Positions 12,842 to 25,178 of a stretch of DNA of 64,000 bases are shown here, piece by piece. Under the pieces are notes generated by a model, which did not search any database, was not told the origin of the DNA, and saw only the letters and a program-made list of their open reading frames with translations. The number at the start of each line of letters is the position of its first letter. Position 1 is the stretch's first letter. Source of the stretch: Capitulum mitella (Eukaryota; Arthropoda; Thecostraca; Pollicipedomorpha; Pollicipedidae); contig CP099848.1 of assembly GCA_030062745.1 (NCBI GenBank), positions 22,694,378 to 22,758,377 of the forward strand, given 5' to 3'. The position numbers and the translations under genes are program-made.

Positions 12842-12874
12842 ATGGCATCTCAGCTACCCAGGAGGATCATAAAG
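12842..12874 (+). CDS. UBE2N: UBE2N coding exon 1
   Basis: ATG at 12842 begins [11 protein letters not shown]. The exon ends in AAG before GTATGC, a phase-0 donor at 12875. The start is fixed by the conserved LPRRIIK N-terminus of the family. Confidence 0.92.
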
Positions 12875-15800
12875 GTATGCTTGGAAAATAAGGATGTGAA
12901 TGCAGTGATGGGAATGTTTCATGCTGTTTTCCCGTTTTCACGTATGTCCTTGCCAGTGATTAAATTATTTTGGCTGATCTTCTTAGGTCTGTTTTGGCGT
13001 CTTGAATCCATTTATATTCAAATGTGTGTTTTATCTATCTTAAAACCTCTAAAAGTGATGACTGATTTGCTTTACTGGATAGATTAATTTTGTAACCTAA
13101 AAGTAATTAGAGTCTAGAAATACCTCTTACGTGAACATGACGGAGGTATATTCGCATATCTACGTCACATGATATTCCATTGAATTTTTTCAGGAAACAC
13201 AGAGGCTCATGGCAGACCCTGTGCCTGGAATCAGTGCGGTTCCAGATGAGCAAAATGCTAGATACTTCCACGTCATAGTGGCGGGTAAGCTGTTCTGACT
13301 ATTTGGTGTGGTTTTTTAATGATACGTAGTAGTTATTTCAAGACGTGATTCAGGCTTCAAAAAGTTGTTGCGACCATAGCAGCTCTTACCATGATTTGCG
13401 TCTGGTATATTTAAAGAAGGTAAATGTCATCAAAGGCATATATTTTTTCTACAGTTGCAGGTCCGTCAGTCAGAAATACTAAACTAAAAGGTGACTTCAT
13501 TCGGTGAGTTATAAATATGCCAGTGATGCGCATTAGCTAATCATCGAACAACTTCAATAGCAGCGATCCACCTACATTGATTTTAAGTCCACTGATTTTA
13601 TCTGAGTGTGCTCCATGCACGATGGGACCGTCGGCGACTTATTCATAACGTCTGAACGACTAAATCGTGCTATCATTGCTATATTTTTTATATATGCATG
13701 AAAAACTGCTGCATGGATGCTCGTGTAATGATGAAAATCATGGCGGAATGGGCACATATGGTCAGGACAGATGTTTGAATAAGCACATGCTCATGTGCGG
13801 CAGAAAGTGATAGAAATGGCTGATAAGGCTGTATAATTGTCAGAATAAAAATTGTTGTCATGGTATTCCGGTCCTATATTTTAAAGCTAAAGCTCGCTGC
13901 ATGCAAAAAAATCTTCAGTGGCGGCGCCAGGAGCAAAAAAATGGGTTTGTGTCATTGTCCAGTGGTCACTATAAGATCAGTATTGCTGGCAGTTTTTTCC
14001 AGAATGAATGAAAATGAGACCCAAGGGTGAGGAATATGTACTTAGGCCGATACATCTTAAAAAACTCATAAATGGCGTATCCAGGGGTTATGCAAGGGAG
14101 GATAATGCACAGTTTATCCTTTGTACTTTTACGAATTTTTGCCATCTGAAAGACCCCATTTTGAGCGGTTTTGACCGTTTTCTAGCTTATTGGGGCGCAA
14201 AAATATAAATAAGCCTACAACGGTGGTACCAGGAATGGGAATGGGAGGTGGGTTGAGCCTTGGTGTGTAATGCACGCGAAAGTGTCTATATCGGAGCGTG
14301 TATTGTGTCTGCATACCCCCGAGGTTAGAGAGTCTGATATGTTGACAGGGTGTTATACATTACAACATACACCAAAGGCGTAGCCGGGAACTTCGCATGG
14401 GGGCCACTGTATGTTACGATTTTGCCTAGATGTTCTCACTCGTTGGTGGGACATAAAACGTGCTGAAAAGAGGTATTGTGACCCGAAATACATTTTTGAA
14501 GAACTAATAACTACCAGTGGCGGTGCCAGGAATCTGAAAGGGAGCAAATGTTTTTTTTTGCGCACTCATCATATGTTTGCAAAGTTAAGAGTGGTGCTGT
14601 GATGTTTTGGCGCGATGGATAGGTCCCACGTAGGGCTGCCTGTATCTGCCCTGGGCAATACGTACTCTAGTTGATATGTAAAAAACGTGTTCTCCGCGTA
14701 AAGTAGCAGAACAGTCCAGACATCCTTGGAATTGCATAATTTGGACGTTAGGCCCGTGTCACGATCTACTGTGTGCCCCTTTTTAGCCCCTCCCCCCAGG
14801 ATCCGCCCCGGCTGTCATAATGTTGCCTTCCCACCTCAGAATGAACAAAAAGGACGAATGAAGTGTAACAAATGCTTTTGTATCTGTCCTTGATCTGACA
14901 TGGATTGGCTGCGTTTCCGAAAGTAATATGGTGAGTGCCTTTTTTACCTCCCCGAGATCCGCCACTGCGTGGATAAAATGTAGATGTGTCGTATAACACG
15001 AAAGGAACAGGTGCTTTGCATGTCAAGTGCTCAGCTTCGAAAAGTGACGAAAAACGGCTGAACATGCCTCCTCAAAACTCATTCTGGAGATATATTGGCG
15101 AGATATATGGCCTTCAGGGCGTTGATGGTTTCTTGGCCTGGCGGAAAGTTTTGGCCCGAGGCTGAGTGGTCTGTTTGCCCCGAAGTTGAAGTCTGCAGTG
15201 TCTGATACTAGTCGAACGATAATGAATGGTTCATTTTCACGAACGTAGCTGCAACACATTGGCAAGCAGACTGGCACGTACGACACGTGACGTTGTCTCG
15301 ATGATGTACCCCTGGGATTGACGCGCCGAGCCCGCAGTCGGCTGGAAACGGAGCTTGACCGGCATGCTACCTGGAAGTCATGAGGCTGGAGGACATTTGT
15401 CGTTTTTCATTTCCATTGAACATTTCGTTTCGAAATGTGTTCCAAATTTGTGTGCGATTATCATTGTTAAACATGGTCGTTCCTGGATGGGAACAATGGC
15501 GTCCTCATTTCAGATAGTATCCCGAAAAACGAAAGTAACTGAGTTGTCCGCACTCGCAGTGTCTTGTTCGGTCGTATGTGGTTGACTGCGTCAGTCTCTT
15601 CGTGCTCCGATTTTTCGCGATAATTTCGACAGTAATGGCATTACGTCGGACACTGCATATCGCCGTGTCAGCTTAACCTCCGATTGTTGGGAAAGTTTGG
15701 CCAAAATCGGCCAGAAAATAAGGACACTTCCTATGGACGCAGAATGTTATAGGTGACTCAGCGCCCCGGGTAGAGGGTATGGAGACTTGACGTCATTCGT

Positions 15801-18800
15801 TCTGTGCCGAGCTCTGTTCACTACCGGAGCCCGCCTGTCAGGTCATTCTGACCGGAGCTGCCGAACGGGGAGACGTACAAAACACGTCGAGGACCACGCT
15901 ACAGAAAAACGGGAGATAAAGCCAGGCTACGGAAATTTTGTTTAGAGGCAGCAAGGATAATGACTATGTAAGCCGTAATGCAGCAGGTGCGCCTCAGTGA
16001 TCCCATGCTTTACCTCGGGTCAACATTACCAGGTGTTAGCCCTGAGCAGGCGCAGCTCCTGGATATTCGGAAGCAGGGACTCGGTCATAAATAGTTGAAC
16101 TCGAATGCTCTAGAACCCAACGTTTCCCGTAATGTTGGGAAAATCCTGAAAAAACAACGTAATGTTAATGTGCGCTACTGAGCCTCGTTCTTATCTTCAT
16201 CCGGTAGATTGCTAGCGTCATCCGATGTAATGCTTCTCTTACGCATATTTTATTCAAAGGCGACAGGACCAGCGACCCGCAAATACTCACAACCATTGTA
16301 TTCAGGTTTACGCACACCTGTCACCTGGCCCGTCCTACCGCGCTGCCGTGATTAGGGGCGCACCCACGTGCCTAGAGTTAGACGTTCAAAAGAGTTTAAA
16401 TGCGTATAACAGAGGTGTTTACATTTTTTCTGACTGAACCTGGGACATGCCTTTCTGTTATTCCGACCGATGACTTAATGAAGGGGCTGGGGTGCAGTGT
16501 CTGCTGCCTGTTGGACGCGCACGCCTCTGGCCAGCGGCGGTCCCAGGATGCCCCTGGGCTGGGGAGGGGCTGGGCCTTCGTCCGGGGGATTCCGACTTCT
16601 GGGGCCTCCACCGGAAAACGCCTCCGGCGGAGGTGGGGAAATGAAATCGGCTCTGTCCCCTCGCAAACGCCTTTATGGACACCAGTATTAATTTTCATAG
16701 GATGTCACACAGCATTAGATGTTACTGGGTATGATAGCCTCTAAAACAGGTTTGTGCCGTTTACAGGCCCGCACAGGCTTCCTCCACATCTCAGCACGGA
16801 CGGGTCACTTATAGGCCATTAATGGTCCTAAGTAAAGGTCAGTAAGACCTCCTTTGCTGCAGAGAGAACATGATGACTTCTAAAAGGGGCCTGTATTGCT
16901 TACGGCCCAGCGGATGTCCCCTTTAGCGGGACGGGAGACTGAGCGTGTGACTGAGGAGGTGCTCACTGCGTAACCTGGCAACAGGGCCAGCGATTAACTG
17001 CCGACTCCCACGTGTGAGCACTGGACGTCTTACTGCCCGGCCTTGGGCGTTTTCGCGCGCCAACGCGGCTGTTTGACATTAGTCTCCTTTTTGAGTCAAC
17101 TCGAGCTGGTTGGAGTGCGCAAGTGCAGTAAAATATATGTGCCTTTTAAAAATTGCGTGTTCTGTAAGACTATACATATATTTGGTAAGCTTATGCTCAC
17201 TGCCGGGATTATCGAAGGTGCAAACTGAGGTGGGGAGCAATGGCGGGAAACCTTGCCTTTTGCCTCTCGAAATGCGATAAAAATAATTGTTACTAAACAA
17301 TCTGTGTATGCGGACTGCGTGAGCTATGTGAAATCGAGTGATGTAAATTTGGTGCGAATTATCTTTTATTCCTTGAAGGGAGGGCGAAATGCAGCGAAGG
17401 CCTGACTCTTCCGTCGACGTGCGGAGCAGCGCCGGCCGCGAGGTGATCCATGTCACGCAATGTCTACAGTTGGATTTTGTGGTGGGTACCGACTCAAAAA
17501 GCGCTCTAACACATTCAGGTCGCGATTTTTAGGTAATCCGAGGTCATGCTAGGCCACTGGCTTAAGATGGCCTTGGATAACCCAAGATGATCTTTGATGA
17601 CTTAACATGACCTTTAGATGTCATTCGGCAATAGTGTTATTTAATTCAGATGCTACATTTGACCATCATCTGTTGCAATATACACAAATATTACTACGGC
17701 TTGACGTGGGTTAGACTGCGTGGGTGGAATACAATTATGTGGAATACAATGGATTCATAATTGATTGATGAACAGTATGATGTCGGTTTCGCTGTATTGT
17801 CGTTTATTTGTTGGGGTTCATTTGGGGTTCTACTCGAAAAAGTGCCACTTTCCGCGAATTTTTTACCTTTGACCCGAATATAGAAGGTCGCCCGTCGACC
17901 TAAGACCTTAAAACAGGATACCAGTCGCGAGATCTCGTCACGCGCAGCACACTTTTTTATTCCGCGACGCTCTAGGACGCACGGTGTGGAAATAGCCGGG
18001 GCGGGGTCGTAAACCCCCCCCCCCACACACTATACGTCTGCGACGTACATCACTCCGATCCGAGCGATGGTTAAGAGACAATTTAAGTAGCTTAGTGATT
18101 GGTATGCAAAAAAATACGGCGCCATGGTGTGGAACCTAACTGCGGAACATTTGTTGGAAATATTGTTTATTCATGTAAGATATATGTTTAACCTCTATCG
18201 TATTGTGCAACCTCTAGATTTTTGCGTTTCGTTCAGTACAGACGAAATTTATGACAATAAACTGGTGCAATATATCGACTGGAAAAACTGAACTCCAGGT
18301 GAATGCTACTCGACATTTATTGTATTAATGTCGAATATGAATGCATGTATGAATTCACGTCGCGTGAACTTTGCTAAATAAATATGATCACAATGCTTTT
18401 GCAGGATGACCTAGTTGGGGTTTCCGCTGTCCCTTGCAGAACAAAAAAATACTTTTCAGCGAATTTAATTTCGCCCTTGTACCCTTCCAAAAATCACAGG
18501 TACGATGTTAAAATGATGACTTTCTATATGGCTCAAATAGACTTGGCACCAAAGGTTTTTGGTTGGATGTAAGAAAAAACCGGTTGGATTTTTGCTCAGA
18601 TTTTCCACGATTGATGCCTGTATTGGCGATTTGACATTTCTGTGTTATTTCTACCCGCCACGTAAAATCAGGTGACTAGTGCTGTCTTAAACCTCCAGCG
18701 CACCACGACTCAGAAAGACGCACTTCCAAAGCAATAAACAATAAACAAGAGAAAATATCTTTGTCACTCCCAGCGAGGCCAGTGGAGGTGATACGGAAGG

Positions 18801-20034
18801 CGCGACTATTGGTGAACAAAACCACTAATTGTGTATTAAATATGAAGGCGAAAGCAGCCATATTTATGCTTGCGACTGCGGAAGAAGTGACGTGCGCAGT
18901 GAAGAAAAAGCTTCTGACTCTCCATTGCAAGGGTGTCGTTGTTTGGTGTATTTTGGAGGAGGGGCTTGTACCCCTCCGTTGCTCCTTTGAGCTCCTCTAA
19001 CAGTCATTTCATCCCCCCCAGTGTTTTTGGTATGCTCTGATTCAAGTATAAAGGAAGAAAGAAACAAAAACGCGAAAGAAATTGAAAAATTGCCTTTGGA
19101 CAAAAGAAAGTTGCCGAAATCCGTTGAGAATTCCACATGTGGAAGAGGTTGAGTTATTGTGCTCCTCGGTAGGGCCTTCCGAACCATTTGCACAAAACGA
19201 CACCCCAGGCTCACCGTGCGACACTCGCTACGTTCCTGTCAAGTTGACGGGGTTTTTTGTTACAGGTCCGGAAGGTTCACCTTTTGAAGGTGGTGTATTC
19301 AAGCTTGAACTTTTTCTGCCGGAAGAATACCCAATGTCCCCTCCGAAGGTGCGGTTTATGACGAAGATTTACCATCCAAACATCGATAAGTTGGGACGAA
19401 TCTGTCTGGACATACTCAAAGGTATTACGCAATTCATATTCCACGATAGCATCAGAAACATGTGCTACATGCTTTCTTTATCTCAAGTTATCTACTCAAA
19501 GGTATTATGCAATTCATATTCCACGATAGCATCAGAAACATGTGTTAAATGCTTTCTTTATCTCAAGTTATCATGCAATCCGTTATGTTCCTCACGAGTT
19601 TGGTAACTTGTGGTATTTTTAATTTGACATCAGGCTATGTGTTATCGAAACATGTGGGCGTTGAAAGGTCTTCCTTGGGATCGCGTATGGCAACTTTGAT
19701 GAAACTTGTTCACACTGAAATCGAGTGGTTGGGTGCGTGTCCGGTTACGACACCGACCTGTGCGGGTGCCGCCCAGCCGGTGATCTGTGGCGTTTGCCGG
19801 CGGCGTGTCGGTGTGCTGCCGAGCTCTGACCGGGTGGCGGGCCCGCCCGCAGACAAGTGGTCGCCGGCGCTGCAGATCCGCACCGTGCTGCTCTCGATCC
19901 AGGCGCTGCTCAGCGCGCCGAACCCGGACGACCCGCTGGCCAACGACGTGGCCGAGCTCTGGAAGTGCGACGAGGCGGCCGCCATTCGCAACGCGCGCGA
20001 CTGGACCCACCGCTACGCGGTCGCCGAGAAGTGA
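12842..20034 (+). CDS. UBE2N: Ubiquitin-conjugating enzyme E2 N (Ubc13/bendless), whole gene span
   Basis: Four exons joined at GT-AG junctions give 153 residues, against 152 in vertebrates. The order is [11 protein letters not shown], then [13 protein letters not shown], then the UBC core with HPN at residues 78-80 and the active-site cysteine in GRICLDILK at residue 88, then [20 protein letters not shown]. The C-terminal helices run to VAEK. The family forms a heterodimer with a Uev (Mms2/Uev1A) subunit and builds Lys63-linked ubiquitin chains in DNA damage tolerance and innate immune signalling; in flies it is called bendless. All catalytic landmarks are intact, so it is expected to be active. 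Intron 2 is nearly 6 kb and intron 3 only 431 bases. Exon 4 is much richer in GC than exons 1-3. The next gene, TRMT2A, lies tail-to-tail. Confidence 0.95.
13194..13284 (+). CDS. UBE2N: UBE2N coding exon 2
   Basis: A TTTTTTCAG acceptor ends at 13193. The exon encodes [13 protein letters not shown] to YFHVIVA plus the first base of a glycine codon and stops at the GTAAGC donor (13285). The intron is phase 1. Confidence 0.93.
13915..14970. mobile_element. Cluster of hAT-type terminal fragments
   Basis: Phrases of the type CAGTGGCGGYGCCAGGA occur near 13917 and 14516, a related AATGGCGTATCCAGGGG near 14073, an AAAGGCGTAGCCGGGAA near 14373, and reverse-oriented versions (AGGATCCGCCCC near 14801, GATCCGCCACTG near 14957). 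Sequences of the form CAGNGGCGGATCCAGG are common hAT ends. I could not pair any two with matching 8-bp target duplications, so I list them as fragments. Confidence 0.5.
18928..19208 (+). mobile_element. hAT-type MITE, short copy next to UBE2N exon 3
   Basis: It begins CAAGGGTGTCGTTG near 18928 and ends AAAACGACACCCCAG near 19208, the ends expected for the family of copy A. It shares the internal AAATCCGTTGAGAA phrase near 19118. There is no TA microsatellite and no clear 8-bp target duplication. It stops about 57 bp before the exon 3 start and could have displaced the original branch point region. Confidence 0.6.
19266..19421 (+). CDS. UBE2N: UBE2N coding exon 3 with active-site cysteine
   Basis: A TTTGTTACAG acceptor ends at 19265. 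The exon encodes [20 protein letters not shown] through [16 protein letters not shown], so it carries the HPN motif and catalytic cysteine. It ends with the first base of an Asp codon before GTATTA. The donor and its flank are tandemly duplicated 80 bp downstream, and a MITE ends only about 57 bp upstream of the exon. Confidence 0.95.
19415..19574 (+). repeat. 80-bp tandem duplication covering the exon 3 donor
   Basis: CTCAAAGGTATTA occurs at 19415 and again at 19495, and the following 65 or so bases are nearly identical (TTCATATTCCACGATAGCAT in both). The duplicated unit includes the last bases of exon 3 and the whole 5' splice site, so two potential donors lie 80 bp apart. The second would add 80 bases and shift the frame. 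Confidence 0.9.
19853..20034 (+). CDS. UBE2N: UBE2N coding exon 4, C-terminus and stop
   Basis: A CCCGCCCGCAG acceptor ends at 19852. The exon completes Asp and reads [19 protein letters not shown] to HRYAVAEK, then TGA at 20032-20034. GC content is far above that of the other three exons. Confidence 0.95.
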
Positions 20035-21645
20035 GCGCCCGCCGCCGGGCGCGCGGTGCCGGCGCCGGTGCCGAGGACGGCCTGGCCGCCGGAAGGGGAG
20101 CGTCCGCTCGCCGCCGGGCTCCGGTGATGGTGTCCCCGCGGTGGCGGGCGCCGCCGCCGGCCGCCACCGACCGGGTCCGCTTGGAGGGGAGGCGCCGAGA
20201 CGTGGCCAGCGGCGGATCGTGCGCCCATCTTCGGGCCCGCCGGCGGTGCGCAGCGCACGCGCCGCCCGTGGTGGTAACGCCGGCGGGCAATTGGACATAT
20301 CGCTGCGAGGGTCTTGACGACTGGTGTTTTACCGTAAAAGAAACTTGAACCTGCCACAAAGTAATGACGCATGGTTATGTTGCATACCTTTAACCGTAGC
20401 CGTACGAGCCGGCGGCCATGGCCACCATTGTCTTAAATGTTAACAGTCCTTGTAATGGTTCGCTAAAGGAACGCCTTGCGGTCTCCCCGCATTTCAGAGG
20501 TTTCTTCGTTTATGTCCTTAACGTGGAATGTTCGGAAAATGTTTCGGGCAAGGTAAAAAAATGCGAAAGCACTCTGGTACCTTCATACATACCCCGTCTA
20601 AAAAAATCCAGGGTGCCGTTTCGGTATGCAATGCGCTGATGCCCTTGGTGTACAGACACAGTGTGTAATGTGTCAGGATGGCGGAGGTTCGCGTGAGGTG
20701 TTACCTCTCTGATTGATCGTCCTGTGATACAGTCCGTTGGCTGGCGTCCAGGCCGAGCCCCTTTAGTGCTTGGCACCCCCCAGTGGCTGATTCTGGCCAG
20801 CTGCTGGTCGCCTGGTGGCCGTCACCTGGACTTTGAAGCTGACATGTGGAGCGAATGGACGAGGCTGGTGAACTCTGTCGTTTGTCTAACGCCATCCTGC
20901 CGTACTCAGGTGATGGCTAGTGAAAACGTGCTGAGTCGATGTGTTCTGTTCGAAGACGCCTTCCAATTTTCGACGTTGCCAGGTCATTGGTAAAGTGACC
21001 CAGAACACGGATGCTCTAGTCTTTCTGACTACAGTCATAATGGAGTATCCGTGGGAAATAGGGATGCGAATCTCTGGCGCTCTGGAAACCGCGTAATATG
21101 TCTGGGTCACTAAGGGAATAAAGTGGCGGCAACCTTGACATTTTTGAATGTGACATTTTTGTATTCACGGCCCTCTCCGTGGCGAGACGGACACACGTTC
21201 CAAAAAAAAACAAGGAATTGTAGGCGATAGGCACAAATTAAACGGCGGCTTATGGCTACATACAACGCTCATCGCCATGGGCGGTTGCACGAAGAATGAT
21301 GAAATTAACCAACAATAGCCAAAAAGGTAAATTTAACGACCCATCTTATTCCCCAACGTTTTGCAGGTTCCGGCACATGACGCGACAGACTCAATGGTTC
21401 CTAAAACGCCGCCACTGGGGAATATTCAGTGCACTCATAACATCGCTGCAGTGAACATCGGCAATGACAAGCTCATTAGGTATCCATAATCGCCGGTGCT
21501 TTATCATCACTTCGCTGCTGAACGTTTTCCGGGCCTGAGCCACCCGAAGGCTTCTGAACCTGTTCCAGATCTTGATTGTTTCCTCGGCTCCGGAGCCTTC
21601 TCGGGATCGCGGACCTCATGTTTATCGTCACACTCCGCCCGCCCA
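20035..21645. other. Convergent 3' intergenic region between UBE2N and TRMT2A
   Basis: The first 270 bases are very GC-rich and may be UBE2N 3' UTR. An AATAAA at 21117 is a possible + strand polyadenylation signal. No further gene is seen; the many open frames in the GC-rich part are shadows. Confidence 0.5.
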
Positions 21646-23812
21646 TCAACCTCCCTCGTGTCTCGAGCTTCCGCCTCGGCACCTTCCTGCTCCCCGGCGG
21701 CGGCAGGCGGGCACTTTAGCCTCCTCAGTCTGCCGCCAGAGCTCGGGGTCGCAGCGTTCGAGCAGCACGGCCACCTCGATGTGCGGCGTCTGCGGGAACA
21801 AGTCGACGGGCACCAGCCGCCGCACCACGAACGGGTAGCCCGCGTACTGGTTGCTCTCCGGCCTGGCCAGGTCCAGCAGGTTGCGCAGCGACTGGCGCAG
21901 GTCGCACGCGACGTACACCACCCGGCGCACGGTTTCGGCGCGGCGCAGCGCCTGCGTGACCTCGCGGCCGAGGCCGGCCCGCGGCGGGTCCACCACGGCC
22001 ACGGTGCGGCCCCGGGCGGCCTCGCCGCGCTCCAGCACCACGCGCAGCAGCGTCTCGGCGCGGCCGGCCAGGAACTCGCAGTTTGTGATTCCGTTACGGT
22101 CGGCGTTGCGCCTCGCGTCGGCCACGGCCGCCTCGACGAGCTCGAGGCCGATGACGGCGCCCGCCCGCGAGGCCAGGGTGAGCCCGATGCTGCCGGCGCC
22201 GCAGCACACGTCCAGCAGCGTCGTCTCGGCGTCCAGCGCGGCGCACTCGGCCACCGCGTCGTACAGCACCTCGGCGGCGGCCGTGTTCACCTGGAAGAAC
22301 GCGGCCGGCGATATCTGCAGCCGGAGGCCGCTCAGCGTCTCGGTCACGTGATCGGCGCCGGCCAGCAGCTGGTGCGGCCGCTCGGCGCCGGCGCGCAGCG
22401 GGCCTCCCGTCTGCCAGAAGACGGCCGTGGCGCCGCACGCCGCGCCGGCACCCTCCGTCATGAAGCGGCGCAGCGCGTCCTGGGCGGCCGCCACCTGCTC
22501 CGCGGTCAGCTGCTGCGGGTGGAACTGCGCCGAGAGCAGCAGGTCGCCGCCGCGCGTGGTGCGCACCATCAGTTGGCGCCAGTGGCCCTCGTGCGTGACC
22601 GCGTTGAACGGTGCGTATTCGCTCTCGCGCACGTGCTGCTGGAAGAGAAGCGCTGCCTGGCGCATCCGGTCCGGGATTTGAGTCTGCCCGTCCAGCGGCG
22701 CCACGGCCATGCTGCCCTCGCGGTAGCTGGCCAAACGGAAGCCGACCACGCGCTCGCCCGTCTCGGGGTGGAAGCCGACGCTGAACTCGCACTTGTTGCG
22801 GTATCGCTCAGTCTCTGGGGACGGCCGGACCGGTTCCACGGCGCAGTGCCCGTCCTTCTCCAGCCAGCGGAACAGAGGGAAGTTCTGCTTGCGTAGCGCC
22901 TTCTTATAGTCGGCCAGTACGCCCTGCAAGTGGACGTGTTTCCGTCGCAGCTGCTCGTCGTACGGCACGTTCCACCAGGGCACGACGGCGTCACGCGCGC
23001 GCTGTTCCAGAGGCGGCGCGTCGGGCCGCGGCCGCTTGGCGTCGCTGCCGTCGGCGGCGGCGTCCTGCTGGCGTCGCTTCTGGCGTCCGGCCAGCAGCGG
23101 GTCGGGCACGGCCGCGGCCGGCCGCGCCGTCAGCCGCGCCTTCTTTCCACTCGCGGCCGTCCAGCAGCCGGAGCGCCTCCTGGCGGCCGGCCTCGTCGTG
23201 CAGCGTGACGAAGAGGCCGGCGCCGCGGCCCGGCAGCGGCTTCAGCTTGTGCACTCTCAGCTTCAGCGTGTTCTGAAGGAATTTCTTGAACTGCGCCACG
23301 CCGTAGTAGCGCGGCATGTTTCTGATCTCGATCTTGAAGTTCTCCGACGTGAACTCCCCACGAGCGGTATAGGCGTAAGGGCTTATCTTATCCGTGTCAA
23401 CTTCAGATGCTGACTGAGAAACTTCTGCACATCCTGCAGAATTTGGAGCCGATCCATCAGTCCTGGTGATATCGACAATAACGGTTGGAGACCTCGTCGC
23501 ATCGCAAGCATCAGCAACCTGAACAGGAACAGCTGAATCTGCGACGTCGTCGGCACAACTGTTCAAATTTTTATCTGGCTCCGTACTATTCAGAGCAATG
23601 CATGCTGATGCAGTATTACTAGCACCAACAGTGGGGTTTGCTGGTCTTTCTGGATCTGGAATATTCTCCATGGGTTTTGCAGCAGCAGCTGCATCACAAC
23701 TGACTTTAGCATAAGTCGTCGAATCTTCAGATATTCTGGTCCCTGAAACAGCTTGAGTGGGTTCAGGAATCTTGTCTGAAGCTGGATTTGTGGCTTCAAT
23801 TACAGAGCTCAT
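21646..23812 (-). CDS. TRMT2A: tRNA (uracil-5-)-methyltransferase, TRMT2A type, with one frameshift
   Basis: From ATG at 23812 the first frame gives a low-complexity acidic N-terminus and an RRM-like domain (about residues 150-222, including FKIEIRNMPRYYGVAQFKKF and AGLFVTLHDEAGRQEALRLL). After DGREWK the reading must move one base, near 23141-23146 in an AAAGAA run, to continue into LLAGRQKRR and the catalytic domain. That domain has the SAM-binding DVCCGAGSIGLTL, DPPRAGLG, YVACD with the catalytic cysteine, and VDLFPQTPHIEV with the catalytic glutamate, as in RNA m5U methyltransferases. TRMT2A makes 5-methyluridine at position 54 of cytosolic tRNA. The corrected protein would be about 720 residues, somewhat longer than the human one. 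The single-base break could be real, an assembly error or a tiny unrecognised intron. All catalytic motifs are intact, so I favour a functional gene. Confidence 0.9.
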
Positions 23813-25144
23813 TTTCCAACTAGATGTGGATTCCTGGTTGACCTTCAGACCTTGCAGATATTGTAGACCTAAAACGCATCCAAGGAATCATCAACTATTA
23901 TCAAACACACGTTTCCACAACAAAGCAGCTTTTCATGTCCTTATCCAACATAATTTTCTACAGCTACAATGCCTGTTATGTTTTTAAATCAATGAAATGT
24001 TACTCAATATATGGGTGGGAGTCAGACTGCAAAGCGTGGCAAATGCGCGTCCGAGGAACGCCAGGGCTCCAACACATAAAAACACAGTCACGATAATGAA
24101 ACTGCAGAAACTACAATGGATGTTGTGTCATTACTGCCAATGAAATGCCATTTAAAACCAAAAGTACAAAATTCTGTGTACAATCCAGGGGAATTTGACA
24201 TGCAATATGCAAGAAAAACATGAAAAGATGTGAGCCACATACTGATGTAGCTACTTACACAAAATGCCATTCATGTAAAATATACTCAGTTTAGTCATGT
24301 CCAAAAAATGGTGAAATCTACATTTAAATATCAAATATGTTTGGCAAAATCATACTGATATCCATTTTTTGCACCAACATTTCTTTATAAAAGCTTAAAA
24401 CCTTTCAATATGCACACATATTAACAGCAGCACATCAAATTTAGGCATGCCATTCAAAATTGGGTTGCATAAATTCCATCTAACCTATTTAGATACCTAT
24501 TTCAACATTAAAGCTGCACTGTTTACAAAGAACACAAAACCTGATTTTTGAGTTATTTGTTGCAAAAAAAATGGCAAAATCTGTTTCAAATCAGGTTCAC
24601 ATTCTCGATTTTCCCTCAATACAAATCTCATTAAGTTGTTGCAAGGTGGGGGAGCCATCTGTGCTTTTGGTGTTGTGAATGTGATACCAATCACCCCAAA
24701 ATCTAACATCAGACCTATTGGCAATGCATGGAAAGAATGGACCTGGAACTGCTCATGGCAACACCAATAATTTGGATATGGTTCCATGCCTGAAAGTAAC
24801 AAGGCTGGTACCAGAGTTTTCAACAACTCAGGAAATCCAGCAAAATCAAGTTTCATGAGTTAGTATTTGTATCATTCCTGTCAGACCCCAGGAAATCTGT
24901 AGAATTTAAATTTCAGCAGCTACTGCCTCCACTGTTTCTGTCATAACCATGGCTTTCACTGTATGAGAAAAACTAAAGTTGCTTCCCCATGTTGCCAAGC
25001 TAACTGGATTCAAAATTTGCTCGATTTAAACATATGTGGATCTGCTAATGCACATCTCATAATAATCTCACCATTTTGTGTGCACCTTGAGTAACTGTTC
25101 AGTAGTGTGTAAGCTGCAAAATGTCCTTGCCTCATATGTATTTA

Positions 25145-25176
<32 letters not shown>
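25145..25176. repeat. (CA)n microsatellite
   Basis: About 15 uninterrupted CA dinucleotides. Confidence 0.95.

Positions 25177-25178
<2 letters not shown>

Larger units (their letters stand above)
13285..19265 (+). other. UBE2N intron 2 (about 6 kb, repeat-filled)
   Basis: The intron carries a cluster of hAT-type repeat ends (13.9-15.0 kb), a GC-rich hairpin block with another such end near 16.5-16.65 kb, a run of about 10 C near 18008, and a MITE at its 3' end. No internal protein-coding gene is recognisable. Confidence 0.7.

Noticed and set aside
19642..20372. Several long frames on the - strand and other + frames over UBE2N exon 4
   Set aside because: They result from the high GC content; only the frame with [14 protein letters not shown] matches a protein family.
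21496..22896. 466-codon + strand frame opposite TRMT2A
   Set aside because: Shadow of the GC-rich TRMT2A coding strand; its translation is Arg/Ala/His-rich and unlike any family.
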